The notes under the pieces: model-generated | What the model saw: only the letters and a program-made list of their open reading frames with translations | What the model was told of the DNA's origin: nothing | The model's database searches: none | DNA from: Streptomyces sp. PsTaAH-137 | GTDB lineage: Bacteria > Actinomycetota > Actinomycetes > Streptomycetales > Streptomycetaceae | Direction of reading: 5' to 3' | DNA: 64,000 nt | Assembly (NCBI RefSeq): GCF_003259365.1 | Contig: NZ_QLLY01000001.1 | Span: forward strand, 248,001 to 312,000 | Part shown: positions 51,366-59,474 of the stretch, in pieces | How the letters are laid out: every line of letters starts with the position of its first letter | Position numbering within the stretch: the first letter of the stretch is position 1 | Made by a program: the position numbers and the translations under genes

Positions 51366-51974
51366 TCAGGCAGCACGCACCCGCCCTCTGACCAGCAGCG
51401 CGACCCCCGTCCCGCCCGCCGCGAGCACCAGCGCCGCCAGCGGGCGTCCCGCCCCGGACTCCGGCACCTCCACCGCCGCCGCGCCGATCACGGCCGCCGA
51501 CGCCGCGCAGGCCGCCAGGGCCTCGCCCCAGGTGCGCCGCGCGGGCCGGGTGGCGGTGAGCCCGGTCGACCAGGCGTCGCTCGCCGCGAGATAGCCGACC
51601 AGGAGCACCGCCGTACAGCACGCCTGCCACGGCGGCGGGTCGCCGAACGCGGCGATCAGCACGGCCGAGCACGCGAGCGCGGTCGTCCGGTGCCGCGCGA
51701 GCCGGTACCACCAGCGGAACGAGTGCAGCGTCGGCCGCAGATCGAGCCCCGGCGCCGCCCACAGACCGAGGACCAGCGCGCCGCAGAACAGGAACAGGCC
51801 GATGCCGTCGCGCCCGGCCGCCCACGGCCGGTACGCGGCCACGAGCAGCGCCGCGCCGAGTATCCGCACCGGCAGCGTACGGAGGGCACGTGCGGCGTAC
51901 GCCCCCCAGGGCACCCTCGTCCCGGAAGCCTCCCCGGGCACGCCGGCCGCGGATGCCCCTCGTGGCACGCTCAC
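51366..51974 (-). CDS. Membrane protein, last gene of the MoxR/DUF58 operon
   Basis: 202 aa from a GTG whose last two bases are part of the DUF58 stop (GTGA overlap). It has four to five membrane helices (VRILGAALLVAAYRPW, GIGLFLFCGALVLGLW, TALACSAVLIAAFG, ACCTAVLLVGYLAAS, LAALVLAAGGTGVALLV) and a Trp/Arg-rich loop (TLHSFRWWYRLARHR). No domain was recognised. The coupling implies that it works with the MoxR-DUF58 system. Confidence 0.72.
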   Translation of the reverse strand: MSVPRGASAAGVPGEASGTRVPWGAYAARALRTLPVRILGAALLVAAYRPWAAGRDGIGLFLFCGALVLGLWAAPGLDLRPTLHSFRWWYRLARHRTTALACSAVLIAAFGDPPPWQACCTAVLLVGYLAASDAWSTGLTATRPARRTWGEALAACAASAAVIGAAAVEVPESGAGRPLAALVLAAGGTGVALLVRGRVRAA

Positions 51975-53305
51975 CGCGGCCGCCCTCCCACCCGGCCCGA
52001 CAGCAGCGGCGCGAGCGCCAGGTCCAGCAGCTCGCCCGCCGTGTGCCGCAGCACCGGCACCCCGCTGTCGCGCAGCGCGAACCGCGTCGCGGCCCGGTCC
52101 GCGCGCCACAGCCGCAGCCCCAACTCGCCCGCCACATCGCCCGGTTCGATCACGGGGTCGCCGCTCGGGATCTCCACGACGACCGGCCGCCGGGCCCGCG
52201 CCCGCAGATCGCGCAGCACCTTGAGCACCCGGGCGTCGTTCAGCGGCGTGAAGACGTACACGAGCGCCCCTTCGGGCAGCGCGGGCGGCGGCACCTCGTG
52301 CAGCCCGGGGGAGTCGTAGGCGCTGTCCTTGCGGACGTCGAGGACGCTCTCGACGATGCGGTAGAACGCGGCGTCGCCCTGGTTCCCGGACCGTGGCTCA
52401 AGCCAGCGCGTCGCACCGCCGACGGAGACCACCCCGACCCGGTCGTGCGTCCGCAGATACGCGCGGGCGAGCCCGGCGGCGGCGCGGACCGTCTCGTCCA
52501 GGGAGGACAGCCCGGTCACCGGGTCCACCAGGTCGCCGAACGCGTCGATCAGCATCACCGTGTCCGCGGCCCGCTCGGCGGCGAACCGGTACAGCTGCAC
52601 CGTGTCGCGCCGTGACGTCGACGGCCAGTGGATGCGCCGCTGCCGCTCGCCCGGCTCCCACTGCCGTACGCCGATCAGCTCGACGCCCTCGCCGTACTGC
52701 GCGGCCGTGTGCTCGCCGAGCCGCTGCGGCAGCCGCACCGGGACCGGCGTGAACCGCGACCGCCCCGCGTACGGGAACACCGCCACCTCGGCCGCCGCCA
52801 CCCGCACGCCGCGGCGGGCGGTGCCCCCGGCGTCGTACACGTCGAGATCGACCGGGCCGAGCGACCAGCGGCCCCATTCCAGCGCGGTGAACCGCAGCGT
52901 GAGCGAGGACCGGCCCACCGTCACCTCGTCGAGCCGGACGCCGGGACCGAGCGTGACGCCCGGGTCGAGCCGCACCTCGCCCCCGTCATGGGCGACGTCG
53001 ATGCGCAGGGTGACCGTGTCGCCCTCGAAACAGCGCCGGGGCGTGACGTCCACCGAGGTCTCGACGCGTCGCGGGTACGTGCGCGGCAGCGACAGGGCCA
53101 GGAGCACCAGCGGGCCCGCGGCGAGCGCGAGGAGCCACGCCCGGCCGGTCAGCAGCGCCGCGGCTAGCGCCACCACGGCCACCGTCAGCAGCCGCAGCGT
53201 CCGCTCGCCGGGGCGCGGCCCCTCGGGCGGTGGCGGCGGCGCCTGCGCCGGTCCGGTCCGGCCCTCCAGGGCACGCAGCACCGCCGCGCTCGGGGGAGCG
53301 CTCAT
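51971..53305 (-). CDS. DUF58-domain protein
   Basis: 444 aa. Two membrane helices near residues 40-75 precede a beta-rich domain, then the DUF58 signature YGEGVELIGVRQWEPGERQR followed by RIHWPSTSRRD, and a vWA-like C-terminal part (TVMLIDAFGDLVDP as the metal-site-like start, RVGVVSVGGATRWLEP). DUF58 proteins accompany MoxR ATPases and are thought to help assemble or mature enzyme complexes or envelope proteins. It overlaps the genes on both sides by four bases. Confidence 0.9.
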   Translation of the reverse strand: MSAPPSAAVLRALEGRTGPAQAPPPPPEGPRPGERTLRLLTVAVVALAAALLTGRAWLLALAAGPLVLLALSLPRTYPRRVETSVDVTPRRCFEGDTVTLRIDVAHDGGEVRLDPGVTLGPGVRLDEVTVGRSSLTLRFTALEWGRWSLGPVDLDVYDAGGTARRGVRVAAAEVAVFPYAGRSRFTPVPVRLPQRLGEHTAAQYGEGVELIGVRQWEPGERQRRIHWPSTSRRDTVQLYRFAAERAADTVMLIDAFGDLVDPVTGLSSLDETVRAAAGLARAYLRTHDRVGVVSVGGATRWLEPRSGNQGDAAFYRIVESVLDVRKDSAYDSPGLHEVPPPALPEGALVYVFTPLNDARVLKVLRDLRARARRPVVVEIPSGDPVIEPGDVAGELGLRLWRADRAATRFALRDSGVPVLRHTAGELLDLALAPLLSGRVGGRPR

Positions 53306-54321
53306 GAGCGCACCGGCTCCGTGCGGCGCGTCGCCGGGGTCGGCACCGTACCGGCGATCTCGCGCACGACCGTGTCGGTGGACACCTCGCGCACCCACAA
53401 CTCCGGCCGCAGCGAGACCCGGTGGGCGAGCGCGGGCACCGCCAGGAGCTTCAGGTCCTCCGGGATCACGAAGTCGCGCTGTTCGAGAACCGCGCGGGCG
53501 CGGGCCAGCTGGACCAGGGCCAGCCCGCCGCGCGGGGACGCGCCGATGCTGATCTGGGGGTGGTCGCGGGTGGCGTTCACCAGCGCGACCGCGTAACCGA
53601 GCAGGTCGTCGTCGATCTCGACCCGCTCCACGGCGTCCCGCCAGGCCACCACCTCCGCGGGGCTCGCGAGGGTGTCGAGCACCGTCTCGGGCGTGGCCCG
53701 CTGCACCCGGGCGCGCAGCATCGCCAGCTCCTCCGATGAACTCAAGTAGCCCATGCGGACACGGAGTTGGAAACGGTCCAGCTGTGCCTCCGGAAGGGAG
53801 TACGTGCCCTCGTACTCCACCGGGTTGGCGGTCGCGATCACCAGGAACGGATCGGGCAGCGGACGCGTCGCCCCGTCCACCGTCACCTGCGACTCGGCCA
53901 TCGCCTCAAGCAGCGCCGCCTGCGTCTTGGGCGGCGTCCGGTTGATCTCGTCGGCGAGCAGCAGATGCGCGAAGACGGGCCCCGGGTGGAAGACCATCCC
54001 GCCGTCGCGCCGGTCGTACAGGGACGCGCCCGTCACGTCGGACGGCAGCAGGTCGGGTGTGAACTGGATGCGGCGGAACTCCAGGCCGAGCGCCGTCGCG
54101 AACGACCGCGCGAGGAGGGTCTTGCCGAGTCCCGGCAGATCCTCGATCAGGACGTGGCCGCGGGCCAGGACACCGAGCATGACCAGTTCGAGGGCGTCGG
54201 ACTTGCCCACGACGGCACGTCCGACCTCGCGCAGCACGGCACCGGCCCGCTCGCCGGCCTCCCGCGGGGTCATGGGCGCGAGCGGCGCGGGCACGGCCGG
54301 CGGCTCGGAGGGGCTTCTCAC
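53302..54321 (-). CDS. MoxR-family AAA+ ATPase
   Basis: 339 aa from a GTG at 54319-54321 within a GTGA overlap. Walker A is IEDLPGLGKTLLARSFA, Walker B LLLADEINRTPPKTQAALLE, and sensor-1 FLVIATANPVEYEGTYSLPE. An EEL-type RARVQRATPE helix and the AAA lid (ISIGASPRGGLALVQLARAR) follow. MoxR proteins act as chaperone-like ATPases with DUF58/vWA partners. It is the central gene of the five-gene operon. Confidence 0.93.
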   Translation of the reverse strand: MRSPSEPPAVPAPLAPMTPREAGERAGAVLREVGRAVVGKSDALELVMLGVLARGHVLIEDLPGLGKTLLARSFATALGLEFRRIQFTPDLLPSDVTGASLYDRRDGGMVFHPGPVFAHLLLADEINRTPPKTQAALLEAMAESQVTVDGATRPLPDPFLVIATANPVEYEGTYSLPEAQLDRFQLRVRMGYLSSSEELAMLRARVQRATPETVLDTLASPAEVVAWRDAVERVEIDDDLLGYAVALVNATRDHPQISIGASPRGGLALVQLARARAVLEQRDFVIPEDLKLLAVPALAHRVSLRPELWVREVSTDTVVREIAGTVPTPATRRTEPVRS

Positions 54322-54902
54322 GGTGCTTCTTCCTTCGGGAGGTGCGGACGGGGACGGGTGCGCGCGGTGCCGAGCAGTTCGAGGCGGTCGACGAGCCGGC
54401 CCAGCACCTCGGCCGGGATCGCGCCGTCGGGCCCCGTCGCGGGCGGCTCGGGGCCCAGCCAGCGCCACAGCTCGGGGCCGATCAACTCGGCCGCCCGCGC
54501 GGGCTGTCGGTCGAGCGAGACGTGATGGTGCTCGGCGAGCGCGGCGGCGAACAGCCGGCGCAGCTCGGGCCGCAGGACGGCCCGGTAGCACAGGGCGCCG
54601 TCGGGCCCCAGGGAGATCCGCACATTGCGGTGCCACTCGCCCATGCCGGGGGCCCGCGTCCGCAGCAGCCGCACCTCGCCCCGCCGCCCGGAGTCCTGCG
54701 CGTCGGCGCCCGCGACGTACCGCGCGCAGAGCAGCGCTCCCGCGCCGAGCACGACGGCCGCGGCCCCGGCGGCGACCCAGCCGTCGACGAGCAGGATCAG
54801 CAGGACCGCGGACGCCGCGAGCACGGCCGACAGGAGCAGCAGACGCGGAACGGTCAGCGGCGGGCGGCCGCGCCGTATCCCCGCGGGCTCGGACGCCGTC
54901 AT
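54318..54902 (-). CDS. Membrane protein of the MoxR/DUF58 operon
   Basis: 194 aa with two adjacent membrane helices (LLLLSAVLAASAVLLILLVD and AAGAAAVVLGAGALLCARYV). A cytoplasmic domain follows (GEWHRNVRISLGPDGALCYR, AELIGPELWRWLGPEPPATG). No family was recognised, but this position between DUF4129 and MoxR genes is common in Streptomyces. It overlaps both neighbours by four bases. Confidence 0.75.
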   Translation of the reverse strand: MTASEPAGIRRGRPPLTVPRLLLLSAVLAASAVLLILLVDGWVAAGAAAVVLGAGALLCARYVAGADAQDSGRRGEVRLLRTRAPGMGEWHRNVRISLGPDGALCYRAVLRPELRRLFAAALAEHHHVSLDRQPARAAELIGPELWRWLGPEPPATGPDGAIPAEVLGRLVDRLELLGTARTRPRPHLPKEEAP

Positions 54903-55831
54903 CGGGAATCCCCCTGCGCGCTCCGCTCCCGCAGCAGCGCGGCGATCTCCTCCAGGGCCTCGGCGGCGGCCACCCGCCGGGAGTCGTCCATGGGGTGCGA
55001 GGAGTAGCGGGCCTCCCGGAACAGCGCGGTCAGCCGGGGCGCGGCCGGACCCGCCGCCAGGCCCGCGCGGGCGGCACGGGTGAGCAGATCGGCCGGGCTG
55101 TCGGCGACGTGCCGGGGCACGCCCGACGCGGCGAGGGCGTCCTCCATCGCGGCGTAGCAGGCGATCACGGCGGCCCGCGCGTCGGTGCCGTCGGCCAGCG
55201 CGCGACGGCCCTCGCCGACCACGGACAGCAGCAACTCCCGCTCGGTGTCGGCCTCGGCGACGGGCCGCGCGGGCGGCCCGGGCAGCGACAGACCGTACCG
55301 GCGCAGCCGGATCGCCAGCAGGACGACGACGAGTACGAGGAGCGTCACGGCGAGCCCCGCCGCCACGACGGACAGCGGCACGCCCGATCCGTCGTCCGAG
55401 CCCTCCGCGGACGGTGTCGGTGTGGGGAAGGACGGGACCGGAAGCCCGGTCGGCCCGGTGGCCGGGGCGTGCTTCGTGCCCGCCGGGAACCGGTGCAGCA
55501 CCAGGGCGAGCACCGCGAGCGCGACCGGACCCACGAGCAGCAGCGGCACGGCGATCTGGCGCAGCCGGTCCTCGCGCGGCGACAGCGTGCCGCGATCACC
55601 CCGGATCCGGGGCCGCAGCCGCCTGACCACGACCAGCCAGCCCGCCGCCCAGGCCAGCGCCAGGACGACCACGAGGAAGGAGGAGCCGCCGAGCGGGCCC
55701 GCGCCCTTGCTCAGCAACGGCGCGGCGGGACGCAGCAGCAGGGCCGCGGCCGTCAGTGCGAGGACTCCTGCGGCGCCCACGGCGACCGCCGGGCCGGTAC
55801 CCGCCCGGTGAACGTCTCGGCGTACGCGCAC
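54899..55831 (-). CDS. DUF4129-domain membrane protein, first gene of the operon
   Basis: 310 aa from a GTG. Three to four membrane helices (AVAVGAAGVLALTAAALLL, SFLVVVLALAWAAGWLVVV, IAVPLLLVGPVALAVLALVL, VAAGLAVTLLVLVVVLLAI) are followed by the DUF4129 domain (VIACYAAMEDALAASGVPRH, DSPADLLTRAARAGLA, LTALFREARYSSHPMDDSRR). The domain is frequently fused to or next to transglutaminases; none is found in this window. It leads the chain DUF4129 - membrane - MoxR - DUF58 - membrane. Confidence 0.87.
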   Translation of the reverse strand: MRVRRDVHRAGTGPAVAVGAAGVLALTAAALLLRPAAPLLSKGAGPLGGSSFLVVVLALAWAAGWLVVVRRLRPRIRGDRGTLSPREDRLRQIAVPLLLVGPVALAVLALVLHRFPAGTKHAPATGPTGLPVPSFPTPTPSAEGSDDGSGVPLSVVAAGLAVTLLVLVVVLLAIRLRRYGLSLPGPPARPVAEADTERELLLSVVGEGRRALADGTDARAAVIACYAAMEDALAASGVPRHVADSPADLLTRAARAGLAAGPAAPRLTALFREARYSSHPMDDSRRVAAAEALEEIAALLRERSAQGDSR

Positions 55832-55947
55832 CGCGCCTCCCCCCGCATGCCGGTCCAGGCATCCTCACACGCGGCGACACCGATGTCAGCCGTCTCCCCG
55901 ACCGCGTGGGGATTTCATCTCCGGGCCACCTCCGGCCCCGAAGAAGG

Positions 55948-56364
55948 TCAGTACGCGTCCCGCAACAGCTCCGCGAGATACCCGTCCACGTCGACGTGCC
56001 GGGCCTCGTCACCGGTCGGCACCAGGCGCGTCGTACCCGTCAGGAACTGCCGCACGTCGTCCGAGCGGACATGCACGACCGCGGTGCCCTCCACGGCGTG
56101 GAACTCCAGGACCGTACGGTCGTAGCCGTACGGCCGCACCCGCACGTCCCCGGCGCCGACGGACTCGGTCAGGCCACCGGTCAGCAGCTCGCGGGCGAAC
56201 GTCCAGCACACCTCGACGCCCTCCAGGGTCGCGGCGGCGGGGAACGACATACGGACGGCGAACGGGTCGTGCGTGTCGTACCGAAGGGTCGCGGGGATGC
56301 TCGCCATACGCGGCGCGGCAGCGACGAGACGGGCCTCTACGGCTTGCTCGATGACGGTGGACAA
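55948..56364 (-). CDS. SsgA-like sporulation/cell-division protein
   Basis: 138 aa from a TTG at 56362-56364, with AGGGAG six bases upstream; longer in-frame starts would more than double the family's usual length. The SALP pattern is present: PATLRYDTHDPFAVRMSFPA, VCWTFARELLTGGLTESVGA, GDVRVRPYGYDRTVLEFHA and TGDEARHVDVDGYLAELLRD. SsgA-like proteins guide septum and wall events in sporulating actinomycetes. It is monocistronic, 117 bp from the DUF4129 gene. Confidence 0.92.
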   Translation of the reverse strand: MSTVIEQAVEARLVAAAPRMASIPATLRYDTHDPFAVRMSFPAAATLEGVEVCWTFARELLTGGLTESVGAGDVRVRPYGYDRTVLEFHAVEGTAVVHVRSDDVRQFLTGTTRLVPTGDEARHVDVDGYLAELLRDAY

Positions 56365-56546
56365 CGCCTGCTCCCTTGCGACGACTGGACGGAGAACGAC
56401 GGACGCTCTGAGGGCCTCTCTTGAATAGACGGCGGAACGAGCGAATCCGTGCATCTGATGTCGGACGAAAAACAAGTGACCTCTGTCACCGGTTTCAATC
56501 GGGGTGCTCTGGACGCGGGAGTGACGGGGGACCAGCTTCGCGCGCG

Positions 56547-56948
56547 ATGGGGAGAGCGCGACCATCGAGGCGCCAAAGGAATCCGAGAACCCTGAGCACC
56601 GTGGGACTGGCGGTGACGACGCAGCTGGCCGCCCTCGCCCGGGGCACAGGTCCGGCGGGCGCGGATGCTTCCGAGACCGCCGGGCAGCCCGGCTGGAAGC
56701 TGAACGAGACGGGCCGGACAGACGTACGGTTCCGTGGTCCGGCCACGCAGCCCGGCGAGGCGGGCTTCGATGCGTCCGGGCAGTGCGTTGTGGCGTCGGG
56801 CCCGAAGGACGTCCGGCCGGCGACCGGCGGCGGCGCGAGCACCCGCGTGCTGCACTCCCGCGGCCGTGGCCTGAACCGGACAGCCACCGGCACCCCGGTC
56901 CCCGCGGGCGACCCGGCGCGAGGCGTCTTCGGTCTCGCCCTTCCGTGA
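56547..56948 (+). CDS. Doubtful secreted protein, possibly a remnant
   Basis: 133 aa from an ATG at 56547. The start resembles a weak signal region (RRQRNPRTLSTVGLAVTTQL, then AALARGTGPAGADA). The remainder (GWKLNETGRTDVRFRGPATQ, GFDASGQCVVASGPKDVRPA) has high third-position GC but no recognised family and no good ribosome site. Its stop overlaps the GTG of the next short frame as GTGA. This sits in the longest stretch without a confident gene (56365-57099), so it may be decayed sequence. Confidence 0.3.
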   Translation: MGRARPSRRQRNPRTLSTVGLAVTTQLAALARGTGPAGADASETAGQPGWKLNETGRTDVRFRGPATQPGEAGFDASGQCVVASGPKDVRPATGGGASTRVLHSRGRGLNRTATGTPVPAGDPARGVFGLALP

Positions 56949-57103
56949 CCGCGCGCACGGCACCGCCGTCGGCGGCGACCAGCCCTCGCCCGCGCCGCCG
57001 CGGTGACCGGCGACGGGCGGCGCACCCGGTGCTCCTGTCGGTGATCCCGGTCTACGTGGCCCAGTGCCTGTCCTCCGACACGACCACCGGCAGCCGTCTC
57101 TAG
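56945..57103 (+). pseudogene. Doubtful 52-codon frame, possibly a truncated transporter start
   Basis: The frame begins GTG in a GTGA overlap with the previous one, then MTARTAPPSAATSPRPRRRG and HPVLLSVIPVYVAQCLSSD. The hydrophobic segment could be the first helix of a lost membrane protein. It ends three bases into the convergent HflX-domain gene. Support is only the coupling pattern and codon bias. Confidence 0.2.
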
Positions 57104-57561
57104 GTCGCCTCGTCCGTATCGGTGTCCAGGCTGACCGCCGGGACGCCCAGCATCCGTGTCAGCACCCGTCGTTGACGGTCCGTCAGCGGCCACAGGAACA
57201 CCGCCGCCTCCGCGCGGGTACGGGCGCACAGGGCGGCGGTCTCGTGGACCTTGCCGTAGCTGAGAAGTGTGCGCGAGGAGTACGGCAGGGACATCTGCGC
57301 GGCCCCGCCGGCCGAGACGCCGCGCCGCTGCACGACCCGGCCGACGACCCGCGCGCCACGCCTCGACAGCTCGTCGGCCGCCGCGTCCATCACCGAGGCG
57401 ACGTCCTTCTGCCTGCCGGAGAAGAACCCGACGAGCACGACATCGGCGCCCTCAAGAGCCGGAGCCGCGGGGGACGGCTCGCGGTCCGGCCCCGCGCGGC
57501 GCACCGGCCGCCTGTCACGTCGTCGATTCTGCTGCACGACGCCAAAGGCTAGACGCTGCAT
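57100..57561 (-). CDS. Stand-alone HflX N-terminal-domain protein
   Basis: 153 aa. ADVVLVGFFSGRQKDVASVM, DELSRRGARVVGRVVQRRGV, TLLSYGKVHETAALCARTRA and VFLWPLTDRQRRVLTRMLGV follow the order of the GTP-bdg_N domain of HflX GTPases, with the VVQRR and GK-E-A landmarks. The middle linker and G-domain of HflX are absent; the chain ends in VSLDTDTDEAT. It could bind ribosomes or nucleotides like the HflX N-terminal domain, but that is inference. The next gene begins right beside its start (2-bp gap to the stop of the siderophore-binding gene, same strand). Confidence 0.7.
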   Translation of the reverse strand: MQRLAFGVVQQNRRRDRRPVRRAGPDREPSPAAPALEGADVVLVGFFSGRQKDVASVMDAAADELSRRGARVVGRVVQRRGVSAGGAAQMSLPYSSRTLLSYGKVHETAALCARTRAEAAVFLWPLTDRQRRVLTRMLGVPAVSLDTDTDEAT

Positions 57562-57562
57562 G

Positions 57563-58564
57563 TCACTTGAGCTTCTCCGCGAGCAGCGGCACCACGTGCT
57601 TCAGCGCGTAGCGGGTCGACAGGACCGAGTCGGTGGCGAAGGCGCTGGAGATGTTCTTGTCGTCGAAGACCAGCGAGTGGCCCTTCTTCACCCCCGGGAT
57701 CGCCCGGTACAGCGGGTCCGAGCTGATCTTCTTCGCGGTGGTGCCGATCGGCGCCATCACCAGCAGGTCGGCGTCGAGCATCTGGAGGTTCTCCTCCGAC
57801 ACGGGCACCGAGAACGCGCTGCCGGCCTTCTTCTCCACCGCCGGGTTGTTGGTGAACCCGAGCCGCTCGACGAAGTCCACCCGGCCGGTGCCGCGCACGT
57901 ACGCGCCCCAGGTCGTCGCGGTGCGCGAGCCGACCGTGATCGTCCGGTCCTTGAACTCGGGGTGCGCCTTCGCCGCGGCGGCGAACTCCTTCTTCGTGCC
58001 GTCGATCAGCTTCTCGCCCCGGTCGGCGAGGCCGAGCGCCTGGGAGACCATTGTGGTCTGCTTCTCCCAGGAGATCTTGTACTGGTCGCCGCCCTCGGGC
58101 ACCCCGATGGTCGGCGCGATCTTGCTGAGCGTGTCGTAACGGGTCTGGTCGCCGCTCGACTTGGTGTCCAGGATCAGATCCGGCTTGAGCGCGGCGATCT
58201 TCTCGTACTCCGGCTCCAGGGTGCCGATCTTCTGCGGCGACTTGTCGTACTTCCCCTTGGCCCACGGGCCGACACCGTCGCCGCCGAACGCCAGCCAGTC
58301 GCTCTGCCCGACCGGCTGCACCCCGAGCGCGAGCGCCGTCTCGGCGTCGCCCCAGCCGAGCGCGACCACCCGCTTGGGCCGCTCCTTGACGGTGACCGTC
58401 CCGAACTTCGTGGACACCTTCGCGGGGAAGGCACCGGCGGACGCGGAGCCGGCGGCGGCCGACGAGCCGTCCGTGTCCGAGCCGCAGGCGGCGAGCGTGC
58501 CGGTGAGGGTCAGGGCGAGGGCGCCGACGAGCAGGGAGCGGCGACGGGGAGTGGCGAGGGCCAT
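57563..58564 (-). CDS. Iron-siderophore ABC transporter substrate-binding lipoprotein
   Basis: 333 aa. The lipoprotein signal RRRSLLVGALALTLTGTLAAC has its lipid-bearing Cys27 at LAAC. The FecB/BtuF-like fold is marked by RPKRVVALGWGDAETALALG, GTLEPEYEKIAALKPDLILD and TISSD-type late helices. It captures a ferric siderophore at the membrane for the FecCD permease. It is the last gene of the iron operon, 49 bp after the ATPase gene. Confidence 0.93.
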   Translation of the reverse strand: MALATPRRRSLLVGALALTLTGTLAACGSDTDGSSAAAGSASAGAFPAKVSTKFGTVTVKERPKRVVALGWGDAETALALGVQPVGQSDWLAFGGDGVGPWAKGKYDKSPQKIGTLEPEYEKIAALKPDLILDTKSSGDQTRYDTLSKIAPTIGVPEGGDQYKISWEKQTTMVSQALGLADRGEKLIDGTKKEFAAAAKAHPEFKDRTITVGSRTATTWGAYVRGTGRVDFVERLGFTNNPAVEKKAGSAFSVPVSEENLQMLDADLLVMAPIGTTAKKISSDPLYRAIPGVKKGHSLVFDDKNISSAFATDSVLSTRYALKHVVPLLAEKLK

Positions 58565-58613
58565 GGAACCTGTTCTCTTCTGTGAGCGGGGGGAGGAGGT
58601 GTGCGAGTCGCGG

Positions 58614-59471
58614 TTACGGGGTGACCGAGCCGGAGTGGTGCCGGCCCATGGGGACGATCAGGGGCGTGCCCGACACCGGGTCGGGCACGACGGTGCTGCG
58701 CAGCCCGAACACCTCGTCGACCAGCGACTCGGTGACGATCGCGGAGGGCGCGCCCTCCGCGACGACCCGGCCGTCCTTCATCGCGATGAGGTGATCGGCG
58801 TAGCGGCAGGCCAGATTGAGGTCGTGCAGGACGACGACGAGGGTGACCCCGCGCTCCCGGTTGAGGTCGGTGAGGAGGTCGAGGACGTCGAGCTGATGGC
58901 TGATGTCCAGGTACGTCGTCGGCTCGTCGAGGAGCAGCACGTCGGTCTCCTGGGCCAGCGCCATCGCGATCCACACGCGCTGCCGCTGACCGCCGGAGAG
59001 TTCGTCGATGGGCCGGTCGGCGAGGTCGAGGACGTCGGTGGCGTGCAGGGCGGTGGCGACCGCCGCGTCGTCGGCGGCGGTCCAGCGGCGGAACCAGCCC
59101 TGGTGCGGGTAGCGGCCCCGGCCCACCAGATCGGCGACCGTGATGGACTCGGGCGCCACCGGCGTCTGCGGCAGCACACCGAGCACGGCGGCGACGTCCT
59201 TCGTGGCCATCTTGTGGACCTCGCGGCCGTCGAGCAGCACCGCGCCGTCGGCCGGCGTGAGCAGCCGGGCCATCGAGCGCAGCAGGGTCGACTTGCCGCA
59301 GGCGTTCGGACCGACGACGACGGTGATCGCGCCCGGCGGCACGTCGACGTCGAGGCCGGAGACGATCCGGCGCTCGCCGTAGCCGAGTTCGAGGCCACGG
59401 GCCTGGAGGGTGTGCGGGGATGCCACGGGCGTCTCCTCGGTGGGCCGCGGGGTGTACGGGGAGGGGTTCAT
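58614..59471 (-). CDS. Iron-siderophore ABC transporter ATP-binding protein (FecE-like)
   Basis: 285 aa. Walker A is VVVGPNACGKSTLLRSMARL, the signature LSGGQRQRVWIAMALA, Walker B VLLLDEPTTYLDI. ALDVLDLL, AVLGVLPQTPVAPE and YADHLIAMKDGRVVAEG are typical of FecE/FepC-type ATPases. It powers import of ferric siderophores. The ATG begins three bases after the stop of the second permease gene. Confidence 0.94.
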   Translation of the reverse strand: MNPSPYTPRPTEETPVASPHTLQARGLELGYGERRIVSGLDVDVPPGAITVVVGPNACGKSTLLRSMARLLTPADGAVLLDGREVHKMATKDVAAVLGVLPQTPVAPESITVADLVGRGRYPHQGWFRRWTAADDAAVATALHATDVLDLADRPIDELSGGQRQRVWIAMALAQETDVLLLDEPTTYLDISHQLDVLDLLTDLNRERGVTLVVVLHDLNLACRYADHLIAMKDGRVVAEGAPSAIVTESLVDEVFGLRSTVVPDPVSGTPLIVPMGRHHSGSVTP

Positions 59472-59474
59472 CGG

